Origin: Alphaproteobacteria bacterium
GTDB lineage: Bacteria; Pseudomonadota; Alphaproteobacteria; Bin95
DNA: 64,000 nucleotides
Direction: 5' to 3'
Assembly (NCBI GenBank): GCA_020638555.1
Contig: JACKII010000001.1
Coordinates: forward strand, 1,240,001 to 1,304,000
Shown here: positions 46,910 to 55,877 of the stretch, in pieces
Layout of the letters: each line of letters starts with the position of its first letter
Numbering within the stretch: the first letter of the stretch is position 1
Made by a program: the position numbers and the translations under genes
Notes under the pieces: model-generated
What the model saw: only the letters and a program-made list of their open reading frames with translations
What the model was told of the DNA's origin: nothing
Database searches by the model: none

Positions 46910-46933
46910 CGTGAGCATAGGAGGTGTCCGCAC

Positions 46934-48220
46934 ATGTCGGATTACAAAGTCGCCGATATCGGCCTGGCCGATTGGGGTCGCAAGGAAATCGCCATCGCCG
47001 AGACCGAAATGCCCGGTCTGATGGCTCTGCGTGCGGAATATGGTGCCAGCCAGCCCCTGAAGGGCGCGCGCATTGCCGGCTGCCTGCACATGACCATTCA
47101 GACCGCGGTGTTGATCGAGACGCTGACGGCGCTGGGCGCCGAGGTGCGCTGGTCGTCCTGCAACATCTTCTCGACCCAGGACCAGGCCGCCGCGGCCATC
47201 GCCGCCACCGGCGTGCCGGTGTTCGCCTGGAAGGGCGAGACCGAGGAAGAATACGAGTGGTGCATCGACCAGACCATCAACGGCCCGAACGGCTGGCACC
47301 CGAACATGATCCTGGATGACGGCGGCGACCTCACCCTGATCATGCACGAGCGTTTTCCGCAGTTGATCGAAGCGGTGAAGGGCGTCTCGGAAGAGACCAC
47401 CACCGGCGTGCACCGTCTCTACGAGATGGCGAAGGCGGGCACGCTGAAAGTGCCGGCGATCAACGTCAACGACTCGGTGACCAAGTCGAAATTCGACAAC
47501 CTCTATGGCTGCCGCGAAAGCCTGGTCGACGGCATCAAGCGCGCGACCGACGTGATGCTGGCCGGCAAGGTGGCCGTGGTCTGCGGCTATGGCGATGTCG
47601 GCAAGGGCTCGGCCGAGAGCCTGCGCAGCCAGGGCGCCCGCGTGGTCGTGACCGAGATCGACCCGATCTGCGCGCTCCAGGCGGCCATGGCCGGCTATGA
47701 GGTCAAGCGGGTCGAGGACGTGGTCGACTACGCCGACATTTTCGTCACCGCCACCGGCAACAAGGATGTCATCACCGTCGACCACATGCGGCGGATGAAG
47801 GACCGGGCCATCGTCTGCAATATCGGCCATTTCGACACCGAGATTCAGGTGGCCGGCCTGCGCAACTTCAAGTGGCACAACGTCAAGCCGCAGGTGGACG
47901 AGGTCGAATTCCCCGACGGCAAGCGCATGATCCTGCTGGCCGAGGGCCGGCTGGTGAATCTGGGCTGCGCCACCGGCCATCCCAGCTTCGTCATGTCCGC
48001 CAGCTTCACCAATCAGGTGCTGGCCCAGATCGAGCTCTGGAACAACAACGACAAGTACAGCAAGCAGGTCTATGTGCTGCCGAAGCATCTGGACGAAAAG
48101 GTGGCGGCCCTGCATCTGGAGAAGCTGGGCGTTCACCTGACCCAGTTGTCGAACGAGCAGGCGGCCTATCTCGGCATTGGCGATCACGGCCCGTTCAAGC
48201 CCGAGCATTACCGCTACTGA
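46934..48220 (+). CDS. ahcY: S-adenosylhomocysteine hydrolase
   Basis: A 428-residue AdoHcyase. N-terminal DYKVADIGLADWGRKEIAIAETEMPGL, substrate segments CLHMTIQTAVLIETL and SSCNIFSTQDQAAAAIA, NAD-binding VCGYGDVGKGSAESLRSQGA, and the C-terminal K-P-E-H-Y-R-Y ending are all standard. It splits SAH into adenosine and homocysteine, relieving methyltransferase inhibition. AGGAGGT stands 8 bases before the ATG. A strong terminator follows the stop. Confidence 0.98.
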   Translation: MSDYKVADIGLADWGRKEIAIAETEMPGLMALRAEYGASQPLKGARIAGCLHMTIQTAVLIETLTALGAEVRWSSCNIFSTQDQAAAAIAATGVPVFAWKGETEEEYEWCIDQTINGPNGWHPNMILDDGGDLTLIMHERFPQLIEAVKGVSEETTTGVHRLYEMAKAGTLKVPAINVNDSVTKSKFDNLYGCRESLVDGIKRATDVMLAGKVAVVCGYGDVGKGSAESLRSQGARVVVTEIDPICALQAAMAGYEVKRVEDVVDYADIFVTATGNKDVITVDHMRRMKDRAIVCNIGHFDTEIQVAGLRNFKWHNVKPQVDEVEFPDGKRMILLAEGRLVNLGCATGHPSFVMSASFTNQVLAQIELWNNNDKYSKQVYVLPKHLDEKVAALHLEKLGVHLTQLSNEQAAYLGIGDHGPFKPEHYRY

Positions 48221-48333
48221 TCCTGCGCGCGCCTGGTCGGAAGCCGCAAGGCCAAGGCCGCCTGCCCTGGAAATTCCCGGTGGCAGCGGCGGCTTCCGCA
48301 ACGGCCGGGCGCGGTGGGAATTGGTGTCCGGAG

Positions 48334-48366
48334 ACGCCGGTTGACGCTTGTCAGCCGGCGTTTTCC
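48334..48366 (+). terminator. Intrinsic terminator after ahcY
   Basis: ACGCCGGTTGAC (48334-48345) pairs with GTCAGCCGGCGT (48350-48361), 12 bp with one G-U, loop GCTT, then TTTTCCTGTTTT. A clear Rho-independent terminator. Confidence 0.85.
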
Positions 48367-48411
48367 TGTTTTACGGTATCGCCTTAAGGTTGTCGTTGCC
48401 CGAGGGCTTGC

Positions 48412-50478
48412 GTGCTGGACCCGATATTGCAGGACTGGGCGGTGCGGGCCATTGCCTGGTCGTTGCTGATCGCGGCCGGCGGTGCCCTGGCGGTGGTGTG
48501 GCTGCGCGGGCGCCGATCCTCCGACAGCGCCGCCAACGCGCCGTCGCGCGGCCATCGGCCGGGCGCAGCCGCTGGGTCGGGCGCAGCCGCTGGGCCGACG
48601 CGCGGCCCGTTGGGCGGTGCCGCGATCCGGGCGCGGGAGCGCCGTCATCTTCGCGCCCTGCTGGACGGTCTGCCCCATCCCGCCTGGCTGCGCGCGCCCG
48701 ACCTGACCATGATCGCGGCCAACGCCGCCTACGCCCGTGCGGTTTGCGCGCCCGACCCCGTCGCGGCGGTCGTGGGCGGGCGGGAACTGGGGCGGGGCGA
48801 CCTGGGCCATGACGGCCGCTCCCTCGCGGTTTCGGCCCGGCGCACCGGCGTCGAACAGACCCAGAGCGCGACGGTGGTGGTGGCCGGTATGCGCCGGCTC
48901 TACCAGTTTTCGGAACGGCCCCTGGCGGACGGTTGGGTTGTGGGCGCGGCTCAGGACATGTCCGCCATCGACGCCCTGCAGACCGACCTGACCTCGCATA
49001 TCGAGGCCCACCAGGACGTGCTGGAGCAGCTGCGGGCCGGGATCGCCGTGTTCGACGGCGACCGCCGGCTGCGCTTCTTCAACCGGGCCTATGCCGCCAT
49101 CTGGGGTTTGGATCCGGACTGGCTGGCAAACGGCCCGCTGCTGAGCGAGGTGCTGGAATCGCTGCGCCAGAAGCGCCGGCTGCCGGAGGTTGTCGACTTC
49201 GCCGAATTTCGCCGCCGGTCCGAACGCCGGTTTCAGACGCTGCTACAGCCCGAAGACCAGTTGTTGCACCTGCCCGACGGCCGCACGCTGCGCGAGGTGG
49301 TGGCGCCGCACCCCCTGGGCGGCCTGCTGTTCGTGCTGGAGGATGTGACGGACCGGTTGGCCCTGGAAAGCGGCTACAACACGCTGATTGCCGTGCAACG
49401 GGGCATTCTCGACCAGCTGGCGGATGGCGTCGCCGCGTTCGGCACCGATGGCCGGCTTTCGGTCGCCAACCCGGCCTTCCTGAACGTCCTGGGCCTGGCC
49501 GCCGTGCGGTTCGACACCGGCTCGCATATCACCGATCTGCTGGACCGCTTGACGCCGCAGATCGCCGATGCCGACGCGTGGCCGGCCGCGCGCGCGGCGC
49601 TGGCCATCGCCGTCACCAACCGCGAGCCCCAGACCCGCCGCCTGTTCCTGGTCGACGGGCGCGTGCTCGATATCAGTTGCACGCCGCTCTCGGACGGCCG
49701 GGTGCTGATGCGGGTGCGTGACATCTCCGACACCTACAATGTCGAGCGGGTGCTGCTGGAGCGCAATGCCGCGCTGGAGGAGGCGAACCGCCTCAAAACC
49801 GACTTTCTCGCCAATGCCAGCTACGAACTGCGCACGCCGCTCACCACCATTGCCGGGTTCGCGGAATTGTTGCAATCCGAACCCGATAGCCCGCTCGGCC
49901 CGCGCCAGCGGGAGTATCTGGCCGGGATCACCAAGGCTTCGGATGCGCTGGCCGCGCTGATCGACAGCGTGCTCGACGTGTCCCTGGGGGAGGCGGGGCA
50001 ATGGGATGCGGGCGCCGCGGACATCGCCGTCGCCCCGATTATCCGCTCCGTTGCCGCGGTGGTGCGACCCCAGATCGAGGCGCAGGGGCTGGAACTGACC
50101 GTGGTCACGGCGCCGGGCCTGGCCTCGATCCAGGCGGACGAACGGCGGCTGCGGCAACTGGTGTTCAACCTGATGACCAGCGCCGCCCGCCACAATCGCG
50201 GCGCGTCCGGCATCGCCGTGACCTGCCGGGGGACGGACGACGGCGTCGAGATCGCCGCCGGCATCCAGCTGCCGCCCGTGGGCCCGGATCGTCACCTGTT
50301 CGAGAAGGAGCTGGCCCTGACCCTGGTGCAGCGTCTCGCGGTCCTGCACGGCGGCACGCTGGCCATCGACCGCGAGGCCGACCGGGCGCGGCTGGTCTGC
50401 CACCTGCCGCGCCGGCGTGGACCGTCGGCCGCGCCGCCCGCCGCCGCGCCGGCCGATCCCGCCACCGCGGCGCAATAA
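48412..50478 (+). CDS. DivL-like multi-PAS pseudo-histidine kinase with tyrosine in the H-box
   Basis: A 688-residue protein starting at GTG. One N-terminal transmembrane helix (about 14-31), three PAS-like domains (about 80-165, 182-305, 325-445), then a HisKA-like helix hairpin and an ATPase-like domain. The H-box reads FLANASYELRTPLTTIAGF with Tyr471 where the phospho-accepting His belongs, as in Caulobacter DivL. The ATPase domain is also degraded: the N-box has N586-x3-S590, no DxGxG is found, and the GxGLGL box reads ELALTLVQ. It is therefore probably a signalling scaffold, like DivL in cell-cycle control. DivL identity is inferred. Confidence 0.75.
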   Translation: MLDPILQDWAVRAIAWSLLIAAGGALAVVWLRGRRSSDSAANAPSRGHRPGAAAGSGAAAGPTRGPLGGAAIRARERRHLRALLDGLPHPAWLRAPDLTMIAANAAYARAVCAPDPVAAVVGGRELGRGDLGHDGRSLAVSARRTGVEQTQSATVVVAGMRRLYQFSERPLADGWVVGAAQDMSAIDALQTDLTSHIEAHQDVLEQLRAGIAVFDGDRRLRFFNRAYAAIWGLDPDWLANGPLLSEVLESLRQKRRLPEVVDFAEFRRRSERRFQTLLQPEDQLLHLPDGRTLREVVAPHPLGGLLFVLEDVTDRLALESGYNTLIAVQRGILDQLADGVAAFGTDGRLSVANPAFLNVLGLAAVRFDTGSHITDLLDRLTPQIADADAWPAARAALAIAVTNREPQTRRLFLVDGRVLDISCTPLSDGRVLMRVRDISDTYNVERVLLERNAALEEANRLKTDFLANASYELRTPLTTIAGFAELLQSEPDSPLGPRQREYLAGITKASDALAALIDSVLDVSLGEAGQWDAGAADIAVAPIIRSVAAVVRPQIEAQGLELTVVTAPGLASIQADERRLRQLVFNLMTSAARHNRGASGIAVTCRGTDDGVEIAAGIQLPPVGPDRHLFEKELALTLVQRLAVLHGGTLAIDREADRARLVCHLPRRRGPSAAPPAAAPADPATAAQ

Positions 50479-50589
50479 AGCTTTGTCGGTCGCGGCGAGC
50501 CGAAGGCATTCCGTCTCTCCGGGTTTTGCTCTAGGGTCGGGCCTTCGCAATCCAGGGCAATTCCCATTCGAACAAAGGCTTCTTGTCTC

Positions 50590-51567
50590 ATGAAGGTCCA
50601 TGCAATCCGCTTCGCCAAGACCGGCGGCCCCGAGGTTCTGGAATGGCAGGAGGTCGAACTCGGCCAGCCGGGACCGGGCGAGGCGCTGGTGCGCAACAAG
50701 GCCGTCGGCCTGAACTATATCGACACCTATCACCGTTCCGGCCTGTATCCGCTGCCGCTGCCCTCCGGCATCGGCCTGGAAGGCGCCGGCGTGGTCGAGG
50801 CCGTGGGCGAGGGGGTCACCAATGTGCAGGCGGGCGACCGCGTTTCCTATGGCACCGGCGCAATCGGCGCCTATGCCGAGGCCCGCGTCATGCCGGCGGC
50901 CAGCCTGCTGAAACTGCCGGACGCCATCCCGTTCGAGGCGGGGGCGGCGATGATGCTGAAGGGCATGACCGTCGAATACCTGCTGCACCGCACCTATGAG
51001 GTGAAGGCCGGCCAGACCGTGCTGTTCCAGGCGGCGGCGGGCGGCGTCGGCCTGATCGCCGGCCAGTGGCTGAAGGCGCTGGGCGTCACCGCCATCGGTA
51101 CCGCCGGCGGCGCCGAGAAATGCGCGCTCGCCAAGGCGCATGGCTACGCTCATGTCATTGACTACACCAAGGAAAGCGTGCCCGAGCGCGTGCGCGAACT
51201 GACCGGCGGCAAGGGCGTGCCGGTGGTCTACGACTCCGTCGGCAAGTCGACCTGGGAAGGCTCGCTGGACTGCCTGAGCCCCCGCGGCCTGATGGTGAGC
51301 TTCGGCAACGCCTCCGGTCCGGTCGACGGCGTCAATCTGGGCATTCTGGGGGCCAAGGGCTCGCTTTACGTCACCCGCCCGTCGCTGATGGCCTACACGG
51401 GCACCCGTGCGGACCTGGAATTGTCCGCCGGCCGGCTGTTCGACATGGTCGCGGGCGGCAAGGTCGGGATCAAGATCAACCAGACCTACCCGCTGGCCGA
51501 GGCCGCCCAGGCCCATCGCGACCTGGAAAGCCGCAAGACCACCGGCTCGACGGTGTTCACGGTCTGA
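50590..51567 (+). CDS. NADPH:quinone oxidoreductase, zeta-crystallin type
   Basis: A 325-residue medium-chain dehydrogenase/reductase without zinc. It begins MKVHAIRFAKTGGPEVLEWQEVE, has NYIDTYHRSGLYPLPLPSGIGLEGAGVV, and the NADPH-binding AAAGGVGLIAGQWLKALGV. Related enzymes reduce quinones by one electron. Stands alone between the DivL-like gene and the CinA-like fusion. Confidence 0.88.
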   Translation: MKVHAIRFAKTGGPEVLEWQEVELGQPGPGEALVRNKAVGLNYIDTYHRSGLYPLPLPSGIGLEGAGVVEAVGEGVTNVQAGDRVSYGTGAIGAYAEARVMPAASLLKLPDAIPFEAGAAMMLKGMTVEYLLHRTYEVKAGQTVLFQAAAGGVGLIAGQWLKALGVTAIGTAGGAEKCALAKAHGYAHVIDYTKESVPERVRELTGGKGVPVVYDSVGKSTWEGSLDCLSPRGLMVSFGNASGPVDGVNLGILGAKGSLYVTRPSLMAYTGTRADLELSAGRLFDMVAGGKVGIKINQTYPLAEAAQAHRDLESRKTTGSTVFTV

Positions 51568-51746
51568 TTCCGCGGCGCGTCCTCGGGGCGCGCCGCCCTC
51601 AACCCAATTTACCCTAGTGACTTGAAATTGCGTGATATTCCGGGGTATCGGCCGCCGAAAACCCGGACGCCGCGGCAATTGACACGTCAGGCGCCGCCCC
51701 ATACGGTGATCGTCACCCAATCATTCCGTCGAGATGTGCGCTTCGC

Positions 51747-52904
51747 ATGAGCCTGTCAGACGCTGCCTGGACGCAGTTGATTTCCGCCGCCCACACCTCC
51801 GGTCGCAAGGCGGCGCTGGCCATAACCGGCGGCGGCACCGGTGCGGTGGGGGAATTGTTGCGGATTCCCGGCGGGTCGCAGTTGTTGATCGAGGTGCAGG
51901 TTCCCTACAGCGAACAGGCGCTGGAGACGTTCCTGGGGTTTGCGCCCGGCCAGGCGTGCAGCGCCGATACGGCGATCGCCATGGCGCAGAAGGCGCGGTT
52001 GCGGGCATCGGGGATGGTGGCGAGGGATGCCGACCTCGTCGGGCTCGGGGCGACGGCGGCGCTTGTGAGCGACCGGCCGCGCCGCGGCGAACACCGATTT
52101 CATATCGCCTGCGTCGGAGCCGACAGCATTGCCCATTGCACGGTCGTGCTGGCGAAGGGCCGGCGCGATCGGCCGGCGGAAGAGGCGCTGGTCGCCCGCG
52201 CGATCATTCTCTGGCTGGCGCGGGCCTGCGGCGTCGCCGCGCCGTCGCCGCAAAGTCTGCTCGACCCGGACGAACGCTTCGCCCAGGCGGAGGTTGCCGC
52301 CGCGGATAGGATCGACGCGCTCTTGGCCGGCAGTGTCGATCGGGTGACGGCTTTGCCCGACGGGCAATTGCTTCTGGCCTCGGCGCCGCCGGCGATGGTG
52401 ATGCCGGGCTCGTTCAATCCGGTGCATGCCGGGCATGTTCGACTGGCCCAGGCGGCGTCGGACATTCAGCAGCAGCCCACGACGTTCGAAATTTCGGTGA
52501 CCAATGTCGACAAGCCGCCGCTGACGGGCGACGTGGTCCGCCACCGTCTCCGGCAATTCGCCTGGAAATCGCCGGTCGAACTGACCCGGGCGCCCACCTT
52601 TCTGGAAAAGTCGCGGCTGTTCGCCGGCGCGACATTCGTTATTGGTGCCGATACGGCGGAACGCCTGGTGGCGGCAAAATACTATGACGACGACGAGGAC
52701 CGCATGCACGCGGCCCTGGAGGAAATCGGCGGGTCCGGGGGAAGTTTCCTGGTGGCGGTGCGCGTTGATTCCGGCGGCCGTCTCATGACCCTGCGGGACA
52801 TTCCCGTCCCGCACCGTTTCGCCGACCTGTTTCTGGAGATTCCCGAACACCGCTTCCGTCTGGATACGTCTTCGTCGGCGATCCGGCAGCAGGGTGACCG
52901 CTGA
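51747..52904 (+). CDS. CinA C-terminal-like domain fused to a NadD-like nucleotidyltransferase
   Basis: A 385-residue protein with two parts. Residues about 15-165 resemble the CinA C-terminal (NMN deamidase) fold: AALAITGGGTGAVGELLRIPGGS, VQVPYSEQALETFLG, GLGATAALVSDRPRRGEHR. Residues about 210-385 form a nucleotidylyltransferase domain with G221-SFNPVHAGH-230 (the GxFxPxHxGH motif), GADTAERLV at 300-308, and SSSAIRQ near the end matching the ISSTxIR motif of NMN/NaMN adenylyltransferases. The domain pair suggests pyridine-nucleotide salvage. Similar fusions exist in plants, as I recall; none to my knowledge is well characterised. Confidence 0.7.
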   Translation: MSLSDAAWTQLISAAHTSGRKAALAITGGGTGAVGELLRIPGGSQLLIEVQVPYSEQALETFLGFAPGQACSADTAIAMAQKARLRASGMVARDADLVGLGATAALVSDRPRRGEHRFHIACVGADSIAHCTVVLAKGRRDRPAEEALVARAIILWLARACGVAAPSPQSLLDPDERFAQAEVAAADRIDALLAGSVDRVTALPDGQLLLASAPPAMVMPGSFNPVHAGHVRLAQAASDIQQQPTTFEISVTNVDKPPLTGDVVRHRLRQFAWKSPVELTRAPTFLEKSRLFAGATFVIGADTAERLVAAKYYDDDEDRMHAALEEIGGSGGSFLVAVRVDSGGRLMTLRDIPVPHRFADLFLEIPEHRFRLDTSSSAIRQQGDR

Positions 52905-53035
52905 GAGGTCCGTTCGTTCGCCGGTGCCGCCTTTCGCGTAAGGGGCTGGCGGAGCCGGGCCCCAGGCGGCGGGTGAAGGAATTTCCGACTCTCCCGACAA
53001 CACTCGACGGTTTGCCCTTGCGCGCCCGGAATTTG

Positions 53036-53128
53036 GGATAATTCGTTAATTATCCAATCTATTGAGGAAACACATCTCTATTTATCGCGGATAGTGGCGG
53101 AAATCGGGAAAATTTTCTATATTCCCGA
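53036..53128. promoter_or_regulatory. AT-rich region with two inverted repeats upstream of the ABC importer operon
   Basis: GGATAATT-CGTT-AATTATCC (53036-53055) is a perfect 8-base inverted repeat. TCGGGAA (53104-53110) and TTCCCGA (53122-53128) form a second one, enclosing a -10-like TATATT (53118-53123). They lie 34-126 bases before the binding-protein ATG. They look like operator sites for a nitrogen/sulfur-type importer; the regulator is unknown. Confidence 0.45.
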
Positions 53129-53161
53129 AATCTCTTCCCGACCGAACACAAGGACTCGGCC

Positions 53162-54175
53162 ATGACCCGCTGGATGAGTGGCTTCGCGGCCGCCGCCCTG
53201 TTGCTTTTCACCACCATCCGTCCCGCCGCCGCCGAGACGTTGGAAATCGGCTATATGCCGATCCTGCCGGTTTCCCAGGTGTTCGTCGCGCTCGAGGAAG
53301 GGTGGCTGGCGGATGCCGGCATCGAGCCGAAGTTGATCCAGTTCCAGAACGGGCCCGCCATGGTCCAGGCGCTGCTGGCCGGCCAGCTCGACGTGGCCCA
53401 TTTCGGCATCGGCCCGGCCATGGTCGCCCGCGCCAAGGGCGTCGACCTGAAGGTGGTGGCGTCCAGCACGGTCGAACAGATCAGCATTGTCGCCCTGCCG
53501 GACCTGGCGGCGGCTTTCGATGCCGGCCCGCCCGAAACCGCGTTCGCCCGATTCGCCGAAACCCATGGCCGCAAGCCGGTGATCGCCACCTTCCCGCTCG
53601 GCTCGGTGCCGGAGACGGTGCTGCACTACTGGGTCGAACGCCAACTCGGCATTTCGCGCGATACCATGACCGTCGTTTACCAGGGCGCGGCCCAGGTGCA
53701 ACAGGCGCTGCTGACCGGCGCGGTCGACGGTGCGGCCATTCTGGAGCCGGTGGTGGCGCTGACGCTCGACCGGGTCGATGGCGCGAAGGTGGTGGCGAAG
53801 GGTTCCGAGCTTTTTCCCGGCCAGCCCGGCGCCGTGCTGGCCGTGCGCGAGGCGCTGATCGCACGCGCGCCGCAACTGGTCCAGGCCCTGGTCGCGGCCC
53901 AGATCCGCGCCACCGAAACGCTCCGCAACGACCCGGAGGGAGCCGCCGCGGCTGTCGGCAAATATGTCGGTGGCGGCCGCATGCCGAAGCCCGTGGTGGT
54001 CCAGGCGCTCCAGAACAGCCAGCAGGCGTTCGTCGACGACCCGGACTACATCATCCCCGGCACCCGCACCATGCACGACTATCAGGCCGAGGTCGGCACG
54101 TTGAAGGCGAAGGTCGATCTGGACGCGCTGTTCGACACCCGGTTCTACAAGGCCGCAAAGGCCGCGGCGAACTAG
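53162..54175 (+). CDS. ABC transporter substrate-binding protein, nitrate/sulfonate/taurine (SsuA/TauA-like) family
   Basis: A 337-residue periplasmic protein with a signal peptide (cleavage near RPAAAE). The family pattern LEIGYMPILPVSQVFVALEEGWLADAGIEPKLIQFQNGPAMVQALLAGQLDVAHFGIGPAM is clear, with a later segment predicted to close the cleft. First gene of a three-gene importer. The ligand could be a sulfonate, nitrate/cyanate or thiamine-precursor-like compound; sequence alone does not decide. Confidence 0.88.
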   Translation: MTRWMSGFAAAALLLFTTIRPAAAETLEIGYMPILPVSQVFVALEEGWLADAGIEPKLIQFQNGPAMVQALLAGQLDVAHFGIGPAMVARAKGVDLKVVASSTVEQISIVALPDLAAAFDAGPPETAFARFAETHGRKPVIATFPLGSVPETVLHYWVERQLGISRDTMTVVYQGAAQVQQALLTGAVDGAAILEPVVALTLDRVDGAKVVAKGSELFPGQPGAVLAVREALIARAPQLVQALVAAQIRATETLRNDPEGAAAAVGKYVGGGRMPKPVVVQALQNSQQAFVDDPDYIIPGTRTMHDYQAEVGTLKAKVDLDALFDTRFYKAAKAAAN

Positions 54176-54179
54176 GGCC

Positions 54180-54992
54180 ATGGGGACGCTTGCGGAACCC
54201 CGAGGGCACGCGGTCCGGCGCAGCGCACCGCTGCGCCCACTGCGCCTGCCCCGTCGCGCACTGCTGGGGCTTGCCGGCGTGCTGGCCTTTGTCGCGCTCT
54301 GGAAACTCTCGCACGATTACGCCTGGACCGGTGCGGGCACCATGCCGGACCCGTTCAAGCTGCCCCGGGCGCTGTGGGACGAGTGGACCAGCGGGCGCCT
54401 GCTGCCGGCCATCGGCTCCAGTCTGATCCATTACGTCTGGGGGCTGGGCATCGGCGCCGTGCTGGGCATGGCCGTTGGCTTCGCGGCCGCTGCCAACGAC
54501 ACGTTCGAGGCCGCCCATGCCTATATCGCCCGGCTGCTGCGGCCGATCCCGCCGCTCGCCTGGGTGGTGTTCGCCATTGCCTGGTTCCAGGTAAGCCATG
54601 CGGGCGCCGCCTTCGTCATCGCCATCGGCGTGTTCTGGGTCAACTATTTCGCCACCCACGCCGCCGTGCGCGGTGTCGACCCGCGCTATTACGAGCTGGC
54701 ACGGGTGTTCGGCCAGGGCGGGGCGGTCCGCCGGAGCGTCACCGTCACCTTGCCCGCCGCCGCGCCGGGGATGCTGTCCGGCTTCCGCACCGGAGTCGGC
54801 CAGGCCTGGATGGCGTTGATTGCCGCCGAACTGCTGGGCGTGCCCGGTATGGGCCAGGAAATGAACTCGGCCGCCGGTGTCGGCGCCTACGAGGCCGTGG
54901 TGATCTACATGTTCGCGATTTCGGCGGTCTATGCGATTTGCGACTTCGCCTTCGTCCGTCTGGAGAATTGGATCCTGCAATGGCGTCCCTGA
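54180..54992 (+). CDS. ABC transporter permease (SsuC/TauC-like)
   Basis: A 270-residue membrane protein with about six helices. The cytoplasmic coupling loop (EAA motif) is seen around YYELARVFGQGGAVRRSVTVTLPAAAPGMLSGFRTGVGQAWMALIAAELLG. It starts 5 bases after the binding-protein stop and overlaps the ATPase gene by 13 bases, so all three are coupled. Confidence 0.9.
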   Translation: MGTLAEPRGHAVRRSAPLRPLRLPRRALLGLAGVLAFVALWKLSHDYAWTGAGTMPDPFKLPRALWDEWTSGRLLPAIGSSLIHYVWGLGIGAVLGMAVGFAAAANDTFEAAHAYIARLLRPIPPLAWVVFAIAWFQVSHAGAAFVIAIGVFWVNYFATHAAVRGVDPRYYELARVFGQGGAVRRSVTVTLPAAAPGMLSGFRTGVGQAWMALIAAELLGVPGMGQEMNSAAGVGAYEAVVIYMFAISAVYAICDFAFVRLENWILQWRP

Positions 54993-55729
54993 GCCTGCCG
55001 GTGGTCGAAATCGACCGGGTTACGCTGCGCCACCCGAAAGCCGCGGCACCGGTCTTGCGCGACGCCTCGCTGGCCGTCGGCGATGGCGAGTTCGTCTGTG
55101 TGGTCGGCGGGTCCGGCGTCGGCAAATCCACCCTGTTGCGCGCCATTGCGGGCCTGCTGGAAACGGAGCGGGGGGATGTGCGGGTGAACGTGCCGTCGGC
55201 GCCGGACCGCCGCGACCGGTCCGTGGTGTTCCAGGACAGCCGCCTGCTGCCCTGGCGCCGGGTCGCGGCCAATGTCGCGCTCGGCCTGACGGGCCTGCGG
55301 CTGGACCAGGGAGAGGCGGAGGCGCGGGTGCGCGATGCGCTGGCGCTCACCGGGCTGGCGGATTTTGCCGGCCGCTGGCCGCACCAGCTTTCCGGGGGGC
55401 AGGCCCAGCGGGTCGGCATTGCCCGGGCGCTGGCGGTGCGGCCCGCCATCCTGCTGATGGACGAGCCCTTCAGCGCCGTTGACGCCATCACCCGCACCCA
55501 TTTGCAGGACGAGTTGGTCCGCATTTGGCAGGCGAGCGGCACGTCCGTTGTGTTTGTCACGCACGATATCGCCGAAGCGGTGTTTCTGGGCGATCGCGTC
55601 GTGGTCCTGGCCGGCGCGCCGGCGGGCATTGCCGCCGATATTCCCGTGACCATTCCCCGATCCCGGCGGCGCGACGAGCAGGCGTCGGCGGCCTTGGTCC
55701 AGTCCATCGCGCAGCGCTTGCACGCGTGA
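54980..55729 (+). CDS. ABC transporter ATP-binding protein (SsuB/TauB-like)
   Basis: A 249-residue ATPase: Walker A GGSGVGKST, Q-loop FQDSRLLPWRRV (the LLPW typical of nitrate/sulfonate importers), signature LSGGQAQRVGIARAL, Walker B ILLMDEPFSAVD and H-loop THDIAEAV. ATG 54980 lies inside the end of the permease gene. Confidence 0.92.
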   Translation: MASLSLPVVEIDRVTLRHPKAAAPVLRDASLAVGDGEFVCVVGGSGVGKSTLLRAIAGLLETERGDVRVNVPSAPDRRDRSVVFQDSRLLPWRRVAANVALGLTGLRLDQGEAEARVRDALALTGLADFAGRWPHQLSGGQAQRVGIARALAVRPAILLMDEPFSAVDAITRTHLQDELVRIWQASGTSVVFVTHDIAEAVFLGDRVVVLAGAPAGIAADIPVTIPRSRRRDEQASAALVQSIAQRLHA

Positions 55730-55877
55730 GGAAGCCGCTGCCCCCCATGGCACCAGCCCCACCACCCCCGATGCCGTCGCGGTCCGCGTCGGCTGCAACA
55801 GCATAGCGTATCCAATCCGGGTCGACGGTTCCGCGAGGTGCCGTCTGTCCGGTTCTCGGGAAGCAGAAGAGGCCATT

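Noticed and set aside
46800..46934. A SAM-II or SAH riboswitch aptamer before ahcY
   Set aside because: I could not find the conserved core of either class. Only the terminator and an operator-like palindrome are supported.
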